Source: Phormidium ambiguum IAM M-71 (GTDB lineage Bacteria; Cyanobacteriota; Cyanobacteriia; Cyanobacteriales; Aerosakkonemataceae). Taken from it: a DNA stretch of 64,000 nt. This document shows positions 18,209-27,521 of this stretch, one piece after another. A program made the translations under genes and the position numbers. Where the stretch lies: the NCBI RefSeq assembly GCF_001904725.1, contig NZ_MRCE01000001.1:254929-318928 (forward strand), written 5' to 3'. Numbering within the stretch: position 1 is the stretch's first letter; each line of letters starts with the position of its first letter. Below the pieces are notes generated by a model. It was given only the letters and a program-made list of their open reading frames with translations, searched no databases and was not told the DNA's origin.

Positions 18209-20290
18209 ATGCAAAAACACAGACGTACACCCCAAGGTCGAAGAGATTCCCGCCGACACACGCCGAAAGTAGATACTACAGGGATTTATCAAAGGGCAAT
18301 TCGTGATTCTTTCATAAAACTTGCCCCCCGTACTCAAGTAAGAAATCCAGTAATGTTTGTAGTTTGGATTGGGACAATTATCACTGCATTATTAACAATA
18401 AATCCAAATTTATTTGGTAAAGTAACAGGAGAAAACTTACGACTTTTCAATGGGTTAATTACTATAATTTTATTCTTCACATTAGTCTTTGCCAACTTCG
18501 CTGAAGCAGTCGCAGAAGGTAGAGGAAAAGCTCAAGCAGATGCCCTCCGTTCCACCAAATCAGATACAATTGCTAGAAAACTTTCTCCTGATGGCAAAGT
18601 GCAAGAAGTAAGTTCTACAAGTTTGCGTCGAGGCGATATCGTTAAAGTAATTTCTGGTGATATTATTCCGGCTGATGGAGAAGTAATATCCGGTGTTGCT
18701 TCTGTAGATGAATCAGCAATTACCGGAGAATCTGCACCAGTTTTAAAAGAACCTGGTTCTGATATTGCTAGTTCTGTAACAGGCGGTACAAAAATTATTT
18801 CTGATGAACTAACAATTAAGATAACTGCTGACCCTGGAAAAGGTTTTATTGATAGAATGATTGCCTTAGTCGAAGGTGCAGAAAGGAGTAAAACACCGAA
18901 TGAAATTGCCTTAACTGTTTTATTAGCAGTTTTAACTCAAGTATTTCTCATTGTAGTTACCACACTTACTCCAGTTGCTAATTATGTAAAAAATCCGGTC
19001 AGCGTGGCGATTTTAATTGCCTTATTAGTAGCTTTAATTCCAACTACGATTGGTGGTTTGTTGAGTGCAATTGGAATCGCAGGAATGGATAGAGTGGCCC
19101 AATTTAATGTGGTTGCTACGTCGGGAAGGGCGGTAGAAGCTTGCGGCGATGTTAATACTTTAGTGTTAGATAAAACCGGGACAATCACATTAGGAAATCG
19201 TTTAGCAGAAGAGTTTATTCCGGTTAATGGTCATTCCTTAGAAGAAGTTGCTAGTGTTGCTTTAGCGGCTAGTATTTTTGATGAAACACCGGAAGGAAAA
19301 TCGATAGTAAGATTAGCAGAAAGATTGGGAGCTAAAGTAAATTTCGATCGCACTCAAGCCGAAGGAATTGAATTTTCTGCCAGAACTCGCATGAGTGGCA
19401 CAGATTTACCAAATGGTAGAGAAATTAGAAAGGGTGCGGTAGATGCAATTAAAGGATTTGTGCGTTCTCGTGGTGGCAAATTAGCGGTAGATTTAGACCA
19501 AGCTTACGAAAGAGTTTCGCGCCTCGGTGGTACACCTTTAGCAGTTTGTCAAGGTGACGATATTTACGGAATTATTTATCTCAAAGATATCATTAAACCT
19601 GGAATTCGAGAAAGATTTGAACAACTACGACGCATGGGCGTTCGGACAGTTATGTTAACCGGAGATAACCGAATTACTGCTTCCGTAATCGCCCAAGAAG
19701 CGGGTGTAGATGATTTTATTGCTGAAGCAACTCCTGAAGATAAAATTGCTGTAATTCAAAGGGAACAAGCTGAGGGAAAATTAGTAGCAATGACGGGAGA
19801 TGGTACTAATGATGCGCCAGCTTTAGCCCAAGCAAATGTGGGTTTGGCAATGAATTCTGGTACTCAAGCTGCTAAAGAAGCAGCGAATATGGTTGATTTA
19901 GATTCTGACCCGACAAAGTTAATTGATTTAGTGACAATTGGCAAACAATTATTAATTACTCGTGGGGCTTTAACTACTTTTTCGGTTGCCAATGATATCG
20001 CTAAATATTTTGCAATTCTGCCAGTAATTTTTGCCACTTCAGGGTTACAAAGTTTGAATATTATGGGATTAGCAAGTACTCAATCTGCGGTATTATCGGC
20101 GTTAATTTATAACGCTTTAATTATTCCTGCTTTGATTCCTTTAGCACTTAGGGGAGTAAAGTTTAGACCTTTGACTGCTAATCAATTGTTGCAACGTAAT
20201 ATTTTGCTTTATGGCTTGGGTGGAGTAATTGCACCGTTCATTGCAATTAAAGTTATTGATATGGTTATTTATGCTGTTGGTTTAGCTTAA
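18209..20290 (+). CDS. kdpB: Potassium-transporting ATPase ATP-binding subunit KdpB
   Basis: 693 aa. P-type ATPase (class IA) that energises K+ uptake through KdpA. The actuator-domain TGES motif is in ITGESAPV; the phosphorylated Asp is D321 in [10 protein letters not shown]. It also has a KGA-type nucleotide-binding motif (IRKGAVDAI) and the hinge [16 protein letters not shown]. Membrane helices flank these domains. The N-terminal extension is rich in Arg, Gln and Thr ([18 protein letters not shown]), an elaboration also seen in other cyanobacterial KdpB proteins. Only 17 bp separate it from the small kdpF-like gene. ATG 18209 is the first in-frame start after the kdpA hairpin. Confidence 0.97.
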   Translation: MQKHRRTPQGRRDSRRHTPKVDTTGIYQRAIRDSFIKLAPRTQVRNPVMFVVWIGTIITALLTINPNLFGKVTGENLRLFNGLITIILFFTLVFANFAEAVAEGRGKAQADALRSTKSDTIARKLSPDGKVQEVSSTSLRRGDIVKVISGDIIPADGEVISGVASVDESAITGESAPVLKEPGSDIASSVTGGTKIISDELTIKITADPGKGFIDRMIALVEGAERSKTPNEIALTVLLAVLTQVFLIVVTTLTPVANYVKNPVSVAILIALLVALIPTTIGGLLSAIGIAGMDRVAQFNVVATSGRAVEACGDVNTLVLDKTGTITLGNRLAEEFIPVNGHSLEEVASVALAASIFDETPEGKSIVRLAERLGAKVNFDRTQAEGIEFSARTRMSGTDLPNGREIRKGAVDAIKGFVRSRGGKLAVDLDQAYERVSRLGGTPLAVCQGDDIYGIIYLKDIIKPGIRERFEQLRRMGVRTVMLTGDNRITASVIAQEAGVDDFIAEATPEDKIAVIQREQAEGKLVAMTGDGTNDAPALAQANVGLAMNSGTQAAKEAANMVDLDSDPTKLIDLVTIGKQLLITRGALTTFSVANDIAKYFAILPVIFATSGLQSLNIMGLASTQSAVLSALIYNALIIPALIPLALRGVKFRPLTANQLLQRNILLYGLGGVIAPFIAIKVIDMVIYAVGLA

Positions 20291-20307
20291 AGAAATATGA
20301 GGTTAAG

Positions 20308-20544
20308 ATGATAAATTTTCGACATTTTTGGAGATTAGCAAAAATACAATTAAGGAAAAAAACTTGGTCAAGTTTAATATTGTCCTTAATCTGCTTAAAT
20401 CTAATAGTTGCTCCTGCTGTTTATGCGGCAGCTGGTGGAGAAATTGAGCGCAGTTCAGCTTGGGCGATAGGTCTATTAGGCTTATTAACTTTAGCTCTTT
20501 CTATTTATCTATTTGTGGTAATTTTTCAACCGGAGCGTTTTTAA
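20308..20544 (+). CDS. KdpF-like/KdpG small membrane protein
   Basis: 78 aa, between kdpB and kdpC and 1 bp from kdpC. Two hydrophobic segments: LILSLICLNLIVAPAVYAA (about 24-42), ending in an AxA signal-peptidase-like site, and WAIGLLGLLTLALSIYLFVVIF (about 52-73). The C-terminal end, LSIYLFVVIFQPERF, matches the hallmark of KdpF, the ~29-aa lipid-like stabiliser of the Kdp complex, so the second helix is probably KdpF with an added N-terminal signal-like helix. Literature on Anabaena kdp operons names a kdpG between kdpB and kdpC; this gene holds that place. Order B-F-C differs from the F-A-B-C order in Escherichia coli. Confidence 0.75.
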   Translation: MINFRHFWRLAKIQLRKKTWSSLILSLICLNLIVAPAVYAAAGGEIERSSAWAIGLLGLLTLALSIYLFVVIFQPERF

Positions 20545-20545
20545 A

Positions 20546-21166
20546 ATGATTAGAGAAACTTTGCGGGCAATTCGTGTTACTTTGGTACTGTGGATATTAA
20601 CAGCTATCCTTTATCCAGCAATTATCTTAATAGTAGGTTTATTGCCACCTTTGCAATATCAAGCTAATGGTAGCATTATTACTAATAATCAAGAACAAAT
20701 AGTTGGTTCAGCTTTAATTGGTCAATCTTTTACTTCAGATAAATACTTCTGGAGTCGTCCTAGTACTACGAATTACAGTAGTTTTACCAAAGAAGAGTTT
20801 GCGCCAAAAAAACCAGAAAATCTTACCCAAAGAACTGGCACTTCTGGTGCCAGTAATTTTGCTCCTAGTAATGCTGATTTAATTAAAAGAATTCAACTAG
20901 AAATCAATCGTTGGAAAGAAGTTGGCATTCAACCAACAGCAGACTTAGTTTACACTTCTGGCTCTAGTTTAGATCCTCATATTAGTGTAGAATCAGCTAA
21001 AGCTCAGATTGCTAGAATAGCAAAAGCTCGATCGCTAAATCCCAATCAAGTAGAAATTTTACTAACTAAAAATATCGACGGCAGATTTTTAGGCATTTTC
21101 GGAGAACCCGGAGTCAATGTTTTAAAATTAAATCTAGCATTGGATAATTTATCTGCCAGTCAATAA
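20546..21166 (+). CDS. kdpC: Potassium-transporting ATPase subunit KdpC
   Basis: 206 aa. Single-span subunit of the Kdp pump, thought to raise the ATP affinity of KdpB and stabilise the KdpA-KdpB complex. N-terminal membrane helix (VTLVLWILTAILYPAIILIVG, about 12-32). The extracytoplasmic domain carries family motifs GSALIGQSFTSDKYFWSRPS, SGSSLDPHISVESAKAQIARIA and GRFLGIFGEPGVNVLKLNLALD. It begins 1 bp after the kdpF-like stop, consistent with translational coupling. The gap to kdpD is 78 bp from the KdpC stop to ATG 21245. Confidence 0.96.
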   Translation: MIRETLRAIRVTLVLWILTAILYPAIILIVGLLPPLQYQANGSIITNNQEQIVGSALIGQSFTSDKYFWSRPSTTNYSSFTKEEFAPKKPENLTQRTGTSGASNFAPSNADLIKRIQLEINRWKEVGIQPTADLVYTSGSSLDPHISVESAKAQIARIAKARSLNPNQVEILLTKNIDGRFLGIFGEPGVNVLKLNLALDNLSASQ

Positions 21167-21244
21167 AGTATTTAAAGGATAAAATGTTTTTCTAACTTTA
21201 TCCTAAATTTGATTCCCAACTTCCCCTTCTTCAACAAACAGTTT

Positions 21245-22363
21245 ATGATTCATTATAGTGAGATTGTCTATCAATCAAACTCCCAACGCCGAGGTAAACA
21301 TAAAATATTTATTGGCATGGCACCTGGCGTTGGTAAAACATTCCGAATGTTAGAAGAAGCTCATCAATTAAAAGAAGAAGGAATTGATGTTGTAATTGGA
21401 TTATTGGAAACTCATGGACGGGAAGAAACAGCTGAAAAAGCCATAGGTTTAGAAGTAGTTCCTACTAAAGAAATTATCCACAATGGTATTACCTTAAAAG
21501 AAATGGATACGGATGCCATTATTGCTCGTCAACCACAATTAGTTTTAGTTGATGAATTAGCCCATACTAATGTTCCAGGTTCAGTCAATGAAAAACGTTA
21601 TCAAGATGTAGAACTAATTTTAGTAGCCGGAATTAATGTACATTCAACTGTTAATATCCAACATTTAGAAAGCCTCAATGATTTAGTAGCTAAAATTACG
21701 GGTATAGTTGTGAGGGAAAGAATTCCCGATCGCATTTTAGACGAAGCCGACGAAATAGTAGTTATTGATGTCACTCCCGAAACTTTACAAGAAAGATTAA
21801 CCGAAGGAAAAATTTACGCCTCAGACAAAATTGAACAAGCTTTATTGAATTTCTTTCAACGTCGCCACTTAGTTGCTTTACGAGAATTAGCTTTACGCGA
21901 AGTAGCAGATAATATTGAACAAGATGCCGTTACCTCCAGTCCAAGCGATCGATATTGTACCGTTCACGAGCGAGTTTTAGTTTGCATTTCTACTTATCCT
22001 AACTCCGTTCAATTATTGCGAAGAGGAGCCAGAATCGCTACTCAATTACACGCCCGCCTTTATGCTTTATTTGTCAATCATCCAGAGCATTTTTTAACTA
22101 AAGAAGAAAGCATACATATTGAAACTTGTGAAAATATTTGCCGTCAGTTTAACGGAGCTTTTTTAAGAGTAACTAGCACCGATGTTGCCCAAACGATCGC
22201 AGACACCGCCCACAAATATCACATTACCCAAGTTGTTTTAGGACAATCACAAAAATCTCGCTGGGAACTATTTTGGCGCGGTTCTCTAGTACAAAAATTA
22301 GTCAAATATCTTAAAGAAGTAGATTTGCACGTTATCGCCACCCAAGAAACCAAATCTAAGTAA
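21245..22363 (+). CDS. kdpD: Truncated KdpD: KdpD-N and USP domains, no kinase
   Basis: 372 aa from ATG 21245; an in-frame TTG at 21209 is less likely. Residues about 18-230 are the KdpD N-terminal domain with Walker A GMAPGVGKT (24-32) and LVLVDELAHTNVPGS. Residues about 240-370 form a universal-stress-protein-like domain (RVLVCISTYPNS...IVLG-type motif as QVVLGQSQKSRWELFWRGS). The four membrane helices and the HisKA/HATPase of enteric KdpD are absent. The stop is natural and the following 200 bp hold no remnant. Short KdpD proteins are established in cyanobacteria (Anabaena), so this is a family trait, not decay. Signal output must come through another kinase. Confidence 0.93.
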   Translation: MIHYSEIVYQSNSQRRGKHKIFIGMAPGVGKTFRMLEEAHQLKEEGIDVVIGLLETHGREETAEKAIGLEVVPTKEIIHNGITLKEMDTDAIIARQPQLVLVDELAHTNVPGSVNEKRYQDVELILVAGINVHSTVNIQHLESLNDLVAKITGIVVRERIPDRILDEADEIVVIDVTPETLQERLTEGKIYASDKIEQALLNFFQRRHLVALRELALREVADNIEQDAVTSSPSDRYCTVHERVLVCISTYPNSVQLLRRGARIATQLHARLYALFVNHPEHFLTKEESIHIETCENICRQFNGAFLRVTSTDVAQTIADTAHKYHITQVVLGQSQKSRWELFWRGSLVQKLVKYLKEVDLHVIATQETKSK

Positions 22364-22451
22364 TCTAAAATAAATTTCTGGCAAAAGTTAGAAATATTGT
22401 TTTTTAAGCATAGATGAATACAGAAATTGTCTATTTTGGCAAGAGTCTAGA

Positions 22452-22481
22452 TGTAGAGACATTACATGAAATGCCTCTACA
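22452..22481. repeat. Dispersed palindromic repeat (TGTAGAG...CTCTACA)
   Basis: An imperfect inverted repeat with 7-bp outer arms TGTAGAG (22452-22458) and CTCTACA (22475-22481). It is of a type frequent in cyanobacterial spacers. It lies after kdpD and may help end transcription, but has no U-run. Confidence 0.6.
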
Positions 22482-22574
22482 GTGATTGATGTTCATTTTT
22501 GGTTCTGCCTTCTGCTATAAAAATCGGTAATTAATGATGGATAATAATTAATTGGTTGACTTATTCATTACCAA

Positions 22575-23774
22575 ATGACTAGAGTAATAGGTTTAATAAG
22601 TGGTACATCAGTAGATGGAATCGATGCAGCATTAGTAGACATTTCCGGGACAGAACTTGACCTAAAAATTGAACTTTTAGCTGGACAAACTTACCCCTAC
22701 CCGCCAGCATTAAGAGAAAAAATTTTAGCCGTTTGTGCCGGGGCAGCAATTTCAATGGCAGAATTAGCTCAATTAGATGATGCGATCGCCAAAGTCTTCG
22801 CTCAAGCCGCCCAAAACATTCAAACAAACCATCCTAACGCTGAACTAATCGGCTCTCACGGACAAACAGTTTACCATCGCCCACCCAACACGCCAGAGAG
22901 CAACACTACTTTAGGATACAGCTTGCAATTAGGTAGAGGCGAAGTAATTGCTCAATTAACTGGGATTGAGACTATCAGCAACTTTCGCGTTGCAGACATC
23001 GCCTGTGGCGGACAAGGTGCGCCTTTAGTATCTCGGATTGATGCCTTTCTTTTAAGTCACCCCACAGAACATCGCTGCATTCAAAACATCGGTGGAATTG
23101 GAAATGTAACTTATTTACCCCCTCGAAGTCAGGAAAATTGGTTACAATCCATTTGCGGTTGGGATACAGGCCCCGGAAACTCCCTTTTAGACCTAGCAGT
23201 GCAGTACCTAACAGATGGAAGCAAAACCTATGACAAAAACGGCGAATGGGCAGCTAGTGGTGTACCGTGTTTTCCCTTAGTGGAACGTTGGTTAAAACAT
23301 CCCTTTTTCCAAGAATCCCCACCGAAATCTACAGGTAGAGAATTATTTGGCGTAGATTATTTCCAACAATGTTTAGCAGACCTTAAAGGATATGAACTAA
23401 GTTCCGGGGATTTTCTAGCAACATTGACTGAACTTACTGTCGCCTCAATCGTTCAAAGTTACCACAACTTCTTGCCGAAAATGCCAGACAAAGTGTTACT
23501 TTGTGGTGGAGGTAGTCGGAATCTTTACTTAAAAAAACGCTTGGCAACTAATTTAAACGCAAAAGCAAAAACATTAATCCCTGTTCTCACCACAGATGAA
23601 GTTGGTTTGAGTGCAGACTATAAAGAAGCGATCGCATTTGCTGTTCTAGCATATTGGCGAAATCAACAAATACCTGGTAATCTTACGCAGGTAACAGGTG
23701 CCCAGAAAGAAATAACTTTGGGGAATATTCACCTTGTTTGTCATGGACTCCGTGCTAGCATAGAGTCCTGCTAA
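22575..23774 (+). CDS. anmK: Anhydro-N-acetylmuramic acid kinase
   Basis: 399 aa. Phosphorylates and opens 1,6-anhydro-MurNAc to give MurNAc-6-phosphate during recycling of cell-wall sugars; cytosolic. ASKHA-fold motifs are clear: [18 protein letters not shown] at the N-terminus (phosphate 1), [12 protein letters not shown] (about 96-107), [14 protein letters not shown] with the catalytic Asp, [11 protein letters not shown] and [12 protein letters not shown]. The C-terminal LLCGGGSRN is the adenosine motif. The length is slightly above the family norm of about 370. No other recycling gene lies nearby. A small conserved cyanobacterial gene starts 36 bp downstream in the same direction. Confidence 0.96.
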   Translation: MTRVIGLISGTSVDGIDAALVDISGTELDLKIELLAGQTYPYPPALREKILAVCAGAAISMAELAQLDDAIAKVFAQAAQNIQTNHPNAELIGSHGQTVYHRPPNTPESNTTLGYSLQLGRGEVIAQLTGIETISNFRVADIACGGQGAPLVSRIDAFLLSHPTEHRCIQNIGGIGNVTYLPPRSQENWLQSICGWDTGPGNSLLDLAVQYLTDGSKTYDKNGEWAASGVPCFPLVERWLKHPFFQESPPKSTGRELFGVDYFQQCLADLKGYELSSGDFLATLTELTVASIVQSYHNFLPKMPDKVLLCGGGSRNLYLKKRLATNLNAKAKTLIPVLTTDEVGLSADYKEAIAFAVLAYWRNQQIPGNLTQVTGAQKEITLGNIHLVCHGLRASIESC

Positions 23775-23809
23775 TCGCGCAGTGAGCAATCGTAGCAAGG
23801 GATAGAGGC

Positions 23810-24253
23810 GTGGCTCACACCTTTCTGTTAGAGTCTGGGCGCTGGACGTTACAAGGGAACTGGCTTGAACGTAACGGAATGCCTATTATTGTTAAAGGGA
23901 AAACCCTGGTAGCGTGGCGTGAAAACTGGTTCACGATGGTGACTCAGTTAATGTTTCCCGACAGCGATCGAGAAAACATCACCTTTCAGTACCGGGGACG
24001 TTTAGACGCTGGCGAACGCCAGTACACTTTCGTGTTGCAGCATAACTTGTTAGGTCGGGTCGAAGGTGAAGGTTGGATCGCTCCAGAATCGATCGTCCAG
24101 CGATACTGGGTATTAGGCGATCGACAACGCCGTAGCGGTTTTGAAACCATGCACCAAATAACCGACAACAAATACTATATGTCTAGCAGCATTCTGGCAG
24201 GTCACTACCTAACCAGTATGATGGAAGTCACGCTAGAACGTCAGCCAGAATAA
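23810..24253 (+). CDS. Conserved hypothetical protein, probably cyanobacterial
   Basis: 147 aa from GTG 23810; no in-frame ATG lies before conserved-looking sequence. It has no signal peptide or membrane helix. The protein is rich in Trp and Tyr and looks like a small beta-barrel: alternating strands such as RWTLQGNWLERNGMPIIVKG, ITFQYRGRLDAGERQYTFVLQ and GRVEGEGWIAPESIVQRYWVLG, ending in MMEVTLERQ. I recognise the general look of an uncharacterised cyanobacterial family but cannot name a function. It follows anmK by 36 bp, so the two may form one transcript. Confidence 0.7.
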   Translation: MAHTFLLESGRWTLQGNWLERNGMPIIVKGKTLVAWRENWFTMVTQLMFPDSDRENITFQYRGRLDAGERQYTFVLQHNLLGRVEGEGWIAPESIVQRYWVLGDRQRRSGFETMHQITDNKYYMSSSILAGHYLTSMMEVTLERQPE

Positions 24254-24872
24254 AATTATCCATGATTTTAAACTAGCGATGATTTGGTCAAATTAACATA
24301 CTTATTCCATTAATGTGAAGTTTAATCACCAAACCGTCACCTAATTCATTCACGGATAATTTGAAACTTGACAAGCCAAAGGTTAAATTTTGAGAAGGAG
24401 GTCAACATTCTCCACATCTGTTGGAGACCCAAGAAAATAGGAATTGATTTGTTGACTAGCCCGGTACTTATTTTGACCGTTAACTCAATCAATAATTCGG
24501 TATCCTATTTTCTAACATCTAGATAAATTAAGTAAATAGGCATCTTACTACCAGCATCTGGGGTAATCTGTTCTAGCTAATTTAGCCAGAAAAAAGCCTA
24601 CTTACAGCTGCACTTCACACCTCTTAATCCAATGGCAAAACGTGCAAATCATGCCAACGCCAAAGGCAAAGATTTTATGGAGCTTAAGGACAAGTAAGGC
24701 TGCTGTCTAGTAGGGAAAAAAATAATTCTATACCTGAAAAATCGAGGTAACTTCTCGTTTTTCTGAAGATACTCGTTTTTCTGAAGATAGGAATATCGAA
24801 AAAACAGTTCATACCCAACTGACCTGCACTTATATTTCATTAACGCTCCTTTTTGAGCGGAGCTTTATCAAA
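24254..24872. other. Spacer before the Ser/Thr kinase gene
   Basis: 619 bp without a convincing gene. It contains AAGGAGGT at 24396-24403 (a perfect Shine-Dalgarno match) with no ATG, GTG or TTG frame behind it. A small stem TCTCCA/TGGAGA lies around 24410-24428, and a perfect 18-bp tandem duplication at 24754-24789. It could host a small RNA, but no family is recognised. Confidence 0.35.
24754..24789. repeat. 18-bp perfect tandem duplication
   Basis: CTCGTTTTTCTGAAGATA occurs twice head to tail (24754-24771 and 24772-24789), about 84 bp before the Ser/Thr kinase start. Confidence 0.85.
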
Positions 24873-26447
24873 ATGGCAGATCCGAAAGATCCGAATATTG
24901 GTCGCTTACTTGATAGTCGCTATCAGCTAATGGAGTTGATAGGTACAGGGGCTATGGGTCGGGTTTATCGGGCTAATGATACGTTGCTGGGAGGAGTTCC
25001 CGTCGCCGTGAAATTCCTATCTTTGGGAATTCAAAATCAAAAACTACGGTTGCGAGAGCGATTTGAACAAGAAGCCCGAACCTGCGCCCTTTTAGGTCAA
25101 AAAAGTTTGCATATCGTCCGCGTTACAGACTTTGGCGTGGATGAAAACAGCACGCCATTTTATGTAATGGAATATTTACAGGGAGAAAGCCTTAGTGATG
25201 TAATTCGCTCTCAAGCTTTACCTTTACCTAAATTCCTCAGCTTAGCACGACAAATTTGTTTAGGATTACAATGTGCTCATCAAGGCATCCCTGTAGAAGG
25301 AGAAATTTGCTCAATTATTCACCGGGATATTAAACCCAGCAATATATTGGTGATTCAAGACCCTAGTTTAGGGCAGTTAGTAAAAATTCTTGACTTTGGC
25401 ATTGCCAAACTGCGTCAAGCGGATAGCGACCAAACTAATTATTATTTAGGAACTTTGGCTTACTCTTCTCCAGAACAAATGGAGGGTAAAGAATTAGACA
25501 CCCGCTCAGATATTTACAGTCTGGGTGTGTTGATGTTTGAAATGCTGACTGGGAAAATGCCATTACAGGCAGAAACTCACTCTTTTGGCGGTTGGTATAA
25601 AGTCCATCATTTCCAAAAACCACGCTCTTTCGATTCCGCTAACCCTGATTTAAAACTGCCAAAAGCTCTGGAAAATTTAATCATGAGTTGTTTGGCGAAA
25701 GCACCGAGCGATCGGCCCCAGTCAGTAGCAGAAATCCTCCGCGCACTAGAACCTTTAGAACAAAGGTTCAGTACGGGTAGGCAAATAGGTCAACGCATTA
25801 GCACTAAACTTTCCGAAATTTCCCAAGGACAACAAGCAAAACTGCTAAACGCACCTTCAACTTCCCCAGAAGAAATCGAGCGGTTGGCGAGAATGCAAAC
25901 TTGGCCTCCAGATAAACCCCACGCAGAAATCGTCTTTGCTAACACTTTAGGCAATGGTAAGCAAAAGCTAGCCACTCTCTGGGTAATGCTGAAAAAGTCT
26001 GATATTCAACAACGTATGGTTTGCAAGCGTTATAACCAATTCTTGTTTTCCATGTCTCCCCATCCGATGCTGTTATGGATCACAGCACTATACACCCGTG
26101 AGGTTGGTGCTAGGTGGCTACGTTGTTATTTGGATATGAAAACTCCTCAAGGTGAGGAAATTACTAAACTTTTGGGGGAAACAGGTCGATATTTAGTCTT
26201 GTTATTCCCTTTGGAGGAACCGAAACGCTGTATTCATGTCCTCAGTGTGAATATTGCTCCTACTCAATGTCAATTACTGCAACAGTGGGCACAAACAAGT
26301 CAGGCATTAATCTCCACTGGCTCACCGAAAATGAGCAAGGAATTGCTCCATAATCAGTTTGAAAGGATTAAGCCACAAATGTTGATGAAACTAGAAACGA
26401 GTTCTTCTTTGGGTCAACTAGATGACAAGTTGGAGAAGCAAAGTTAA
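24873..26447 (+). CDS. Serine/threonine protein kinase with cyanobacterial C-terminal domain
   Basis: 524 aa. Hanks-type kinase domain (about 17-290): Gly loop LIGTGAMGRVYRA, catalytic Lys K47 in VAVKFL, HRDIKPSN with D152, DFG at 175-177, activation segment ending SPEQ, and SDIYSLGVLMFEMLTG. After a linker, residues about 340-510 form a second domain (PHAEIVFANTLGNGKQKLATLWVML, LRCYLDMKTP, CIHVLSVNIAP) that I do not recognise. There are no PASTA repeats or membrane helix, so it is soluble. A PP2C phosphatase lies 1 kb away on the other strand, with nblA between. A hairpin at 26460-26485 may terminate the transcript. Confidence 0.93.
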   Translation: MADPKDPNIGRLLDSRYQLMELIGTGAMGRVYRANDTLLGGVPVAVKFLSLGIQNQKLRLRERFEQEARTCALLGQKSLHIVRVTDFGVDENSTPFYVMEYLQGESLSDVIRSQALPLPKFLSLARQICLGLQCAHQGIPVEGEICSIIHRDIKPSNILVIQDPSLGQLVKILDFGIAKLRQADSDQTNYYLGTLAYSSPEQMEGKELDTRSDIYSLGVLMFEMLTGKMPLQAETHSFGGWYKVHHFQKPRSFDSANPDLKLPKALENLIMSCLAKAPSDRPQSVAEILRALEPLEQRFSTGRQIGQRISTKLSEISQGQQAKLLNAPSTSPEEIERLARMQTWPPDKPHAEIVFANTLGNGKQKLATLWVMLKKSDIQQRMVCKRYNQFLFSMSPHPMLLWITALYTREVGARWLRCYLDMKTPQGEEITKLLGETGRYLVLLFPLEEPKRCIHVLSVNIAPTQCQLLQQWAQTSQALISTGSPKMSKELLHNQFERIKPQMLMKLETSSSLGQLDDKLEKQS

Positions 26448-26459
26448 ATCAGCCTAAAT

Positions 26460-26485
26460 AGGGGAAAAATTGCAGTTTTTCCCCT
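26460..26485 (+). terminator. Hairpin after the Ser/Thr kinase gene
   Basis: A 10-bp perfect stem (AGGGGAAAAA / TTTTTCCCCT) with a 6-base loop, 13 bp after the kinase stop. The 3' arm supplies five T residues, but only a weak T-tract follows. Confidence 0.6.
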
Positions 26486-26516
26486 TAATCTTTAATTTGA
26501 TTGATAATTTGTCACA

Positions 26517-26768
26517 TTATTTACTCTTGGCCAAGTGTGCTTGATAGGGATTTGCCACAGAATTTTGCTTGAAGCACGGCCAATTATTTTTTACACAGTT
26601 AACGTTAAAAGAATTAATTGTGGAGCGCTCTTGAGTCGGAAAAGTATCGGAATTAAGTAGAGTCAATTGGTAGTAGCGATCGTCAAATGTTTGACCAGTG
26701 GGTATTAGCATTATTGGTTTAGTTGACGCCCCATCATCCCCAGCTTCTTTCCCCAAGGAACAAAGCAA
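26517..26768 (-). CDS. Doubtful short frame downstream of nblA
   Basis: 83 codons from TTG 26768. The frame is open a further nine codons upstream (to a stop at 26799-26801) with a hydrophobic VAVGDLLLLLCSLG stretch that looks like the end of a signal peptide. There is no good start codon or ribosome site. The rest (TGQTFDDRYYQLTLLNSDTFPTQERSTINSFNVNC) looks protein-like and has two Cys. It could be a decayed or unusually started exported protein, or chance. No family recognised. Confidence 0.3.
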   Translation of the reverse strand: MLCSLGKEAGDDGASTKPIMLIPTGQTFDDRYYQLTLLNSDTFPTQERSTINSFNVNCVKNNWPCFKQNSVANPYQAHLAKSK

Positions 26769-26798
26769 GAGAAGGAGGTCGCCTACTGCGACGATACT

Positions 26799-26996
26799 CT
26801 ATTCAAAGTTAGGACTTGGTTCTAAGCCCCACTGGTGCTTGAGTAGATGTTTGTAGGTCGCTTCTCTATAAACCATTTGCTCATAGAGCTTCATTAAAAA
26901 GTCTTGGGCTTGTTCCAGGCTCATTTGTTCTACTTGGGTCTGGAAGGAACGGATGTTGAATTGCTGTTCTAAGGAAAGTTCAATAGGTTGATTCAT
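26799..26996 (-). CDS. nblA: Phycobilisome degradation protein NblA
   Basis: 65 aa, the standard size. NblA tags phycobilisomes for Clp-dependent proteolysis during nitrogen or other starvation. The sequence runs through the family landmarks: LSLEQQFNIRSFQTQVEQMS, then EQAQDFLMKLYEQMVYREATYKHLLKHQWG, a helix-loop-helix that binds phycobiliprotein beta-subunits and ClpC. GGAG at 27003-27006 lies 6 bp before ATG 26996. A perfect NtcA-type box is at 27070-27083. A short hairpin (GTCGC/GCGAC, 26778-26792) follows the stop. The gene sits alone between a Ser/Thr kinase and a PP2C phosphatase. Confidence 0.97.
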   Translation of the reverse strand: MNQPIELSLEQQFNIRSFQTQVEQMSLEQAQDFLMKLYEQMVYREATYKHLLKHQWGLEPSPNFE

Positions 26997-27069
26997 GACT
27001 AGCTCCTAAGAAAGAGTATAAGTGTTTTGACTTTAGAAGTCTTTACCCCATTGAGTTTGAGCACTTGTG

Positions 27070-27083
27070 GTAGTTTGCTCTAC
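27070..27083 (-). promoter_or_regulatory. NtcA-type binding site upstream of nblA
   Basis: GTAGTTTGCTCTAC matches the NtcA consensus GTA-N8-TAC exactly, 73 bp before the nblA start codon. Reading toward nblA, TAAAGA at 27045-27040 sits 24 bp from the box, near the spacing of NtcA-activated -10 boxes, although it matches TAN3T imperfectly. Confidence 0.75.
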
Positions 27084-27431
27084 CTCTATATTACAGAATA
27101 TAACAATGATTTGACAAATTGCTCATACTGCTATGGATGTATACTTCTAAAATCAAAAGGATGATTAGCGTTTCCGGAAAAACTCCATAGCGCTTAGTGG
27201 TATTTTTAGCAAGTACTTAAATTCAAAATTGCTCAGCATGAACAAAAATGCTGAGTACATATACTTAATTAGGAAAAATTTTTGATTTTTCTCACAATTG
27301 CTCAGCAGGTTAGGACAGTGATGTTGGGCTATAATCCTTGTGTTTACGTTCTTTTCCCCTCAATGGACTGCCAAGTGACCTCTACCTTCTCCCATTCTTT
27401 GTGGAGGTGCGGGAAAATGGTCATAGGGCGC

Positions 27432-27468
27432 AAAAATTAACTGGATGTATAGTTTGATTCATCCAGTT
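27432..27468 (-). terminator. Terminator after the PP2C phosphatase gene
   Basis: Reading the minus strand, AACTGGATG (27468-27460) pairs with CATCCAGTT (27447-27439) across a 12-base loop, followed at once by AATTTTTG. It lies 54 bp after the phosphatase stop. Confidence 0.7.
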
Positions 27469-27521
27469 TCGATCGCATTAAATATTTCTAATTTTTTTGC
27501 TGTAGTTACAGATTCTTAACC

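Larger units (their letters stand above)
26997..27521. other. nblA promoter region and spacer to the PP2C gene
   Basis: 525 bp. It holds the NtcA-type box, a CTCAGCAT/ATGCTGAG stem at 27232-27255 and the PP2C terminator at 27432-27468. No coding frame is supported. Confidence 0.5.

Noticed and set aside
24396-24403. Perfect AAGGAGGT Shine-Dalgarno-like site
   Set aside because: No ATG, GTG or TTG frame at proper distance; only an ATT-started 39-codon frame, which is too weak to call.
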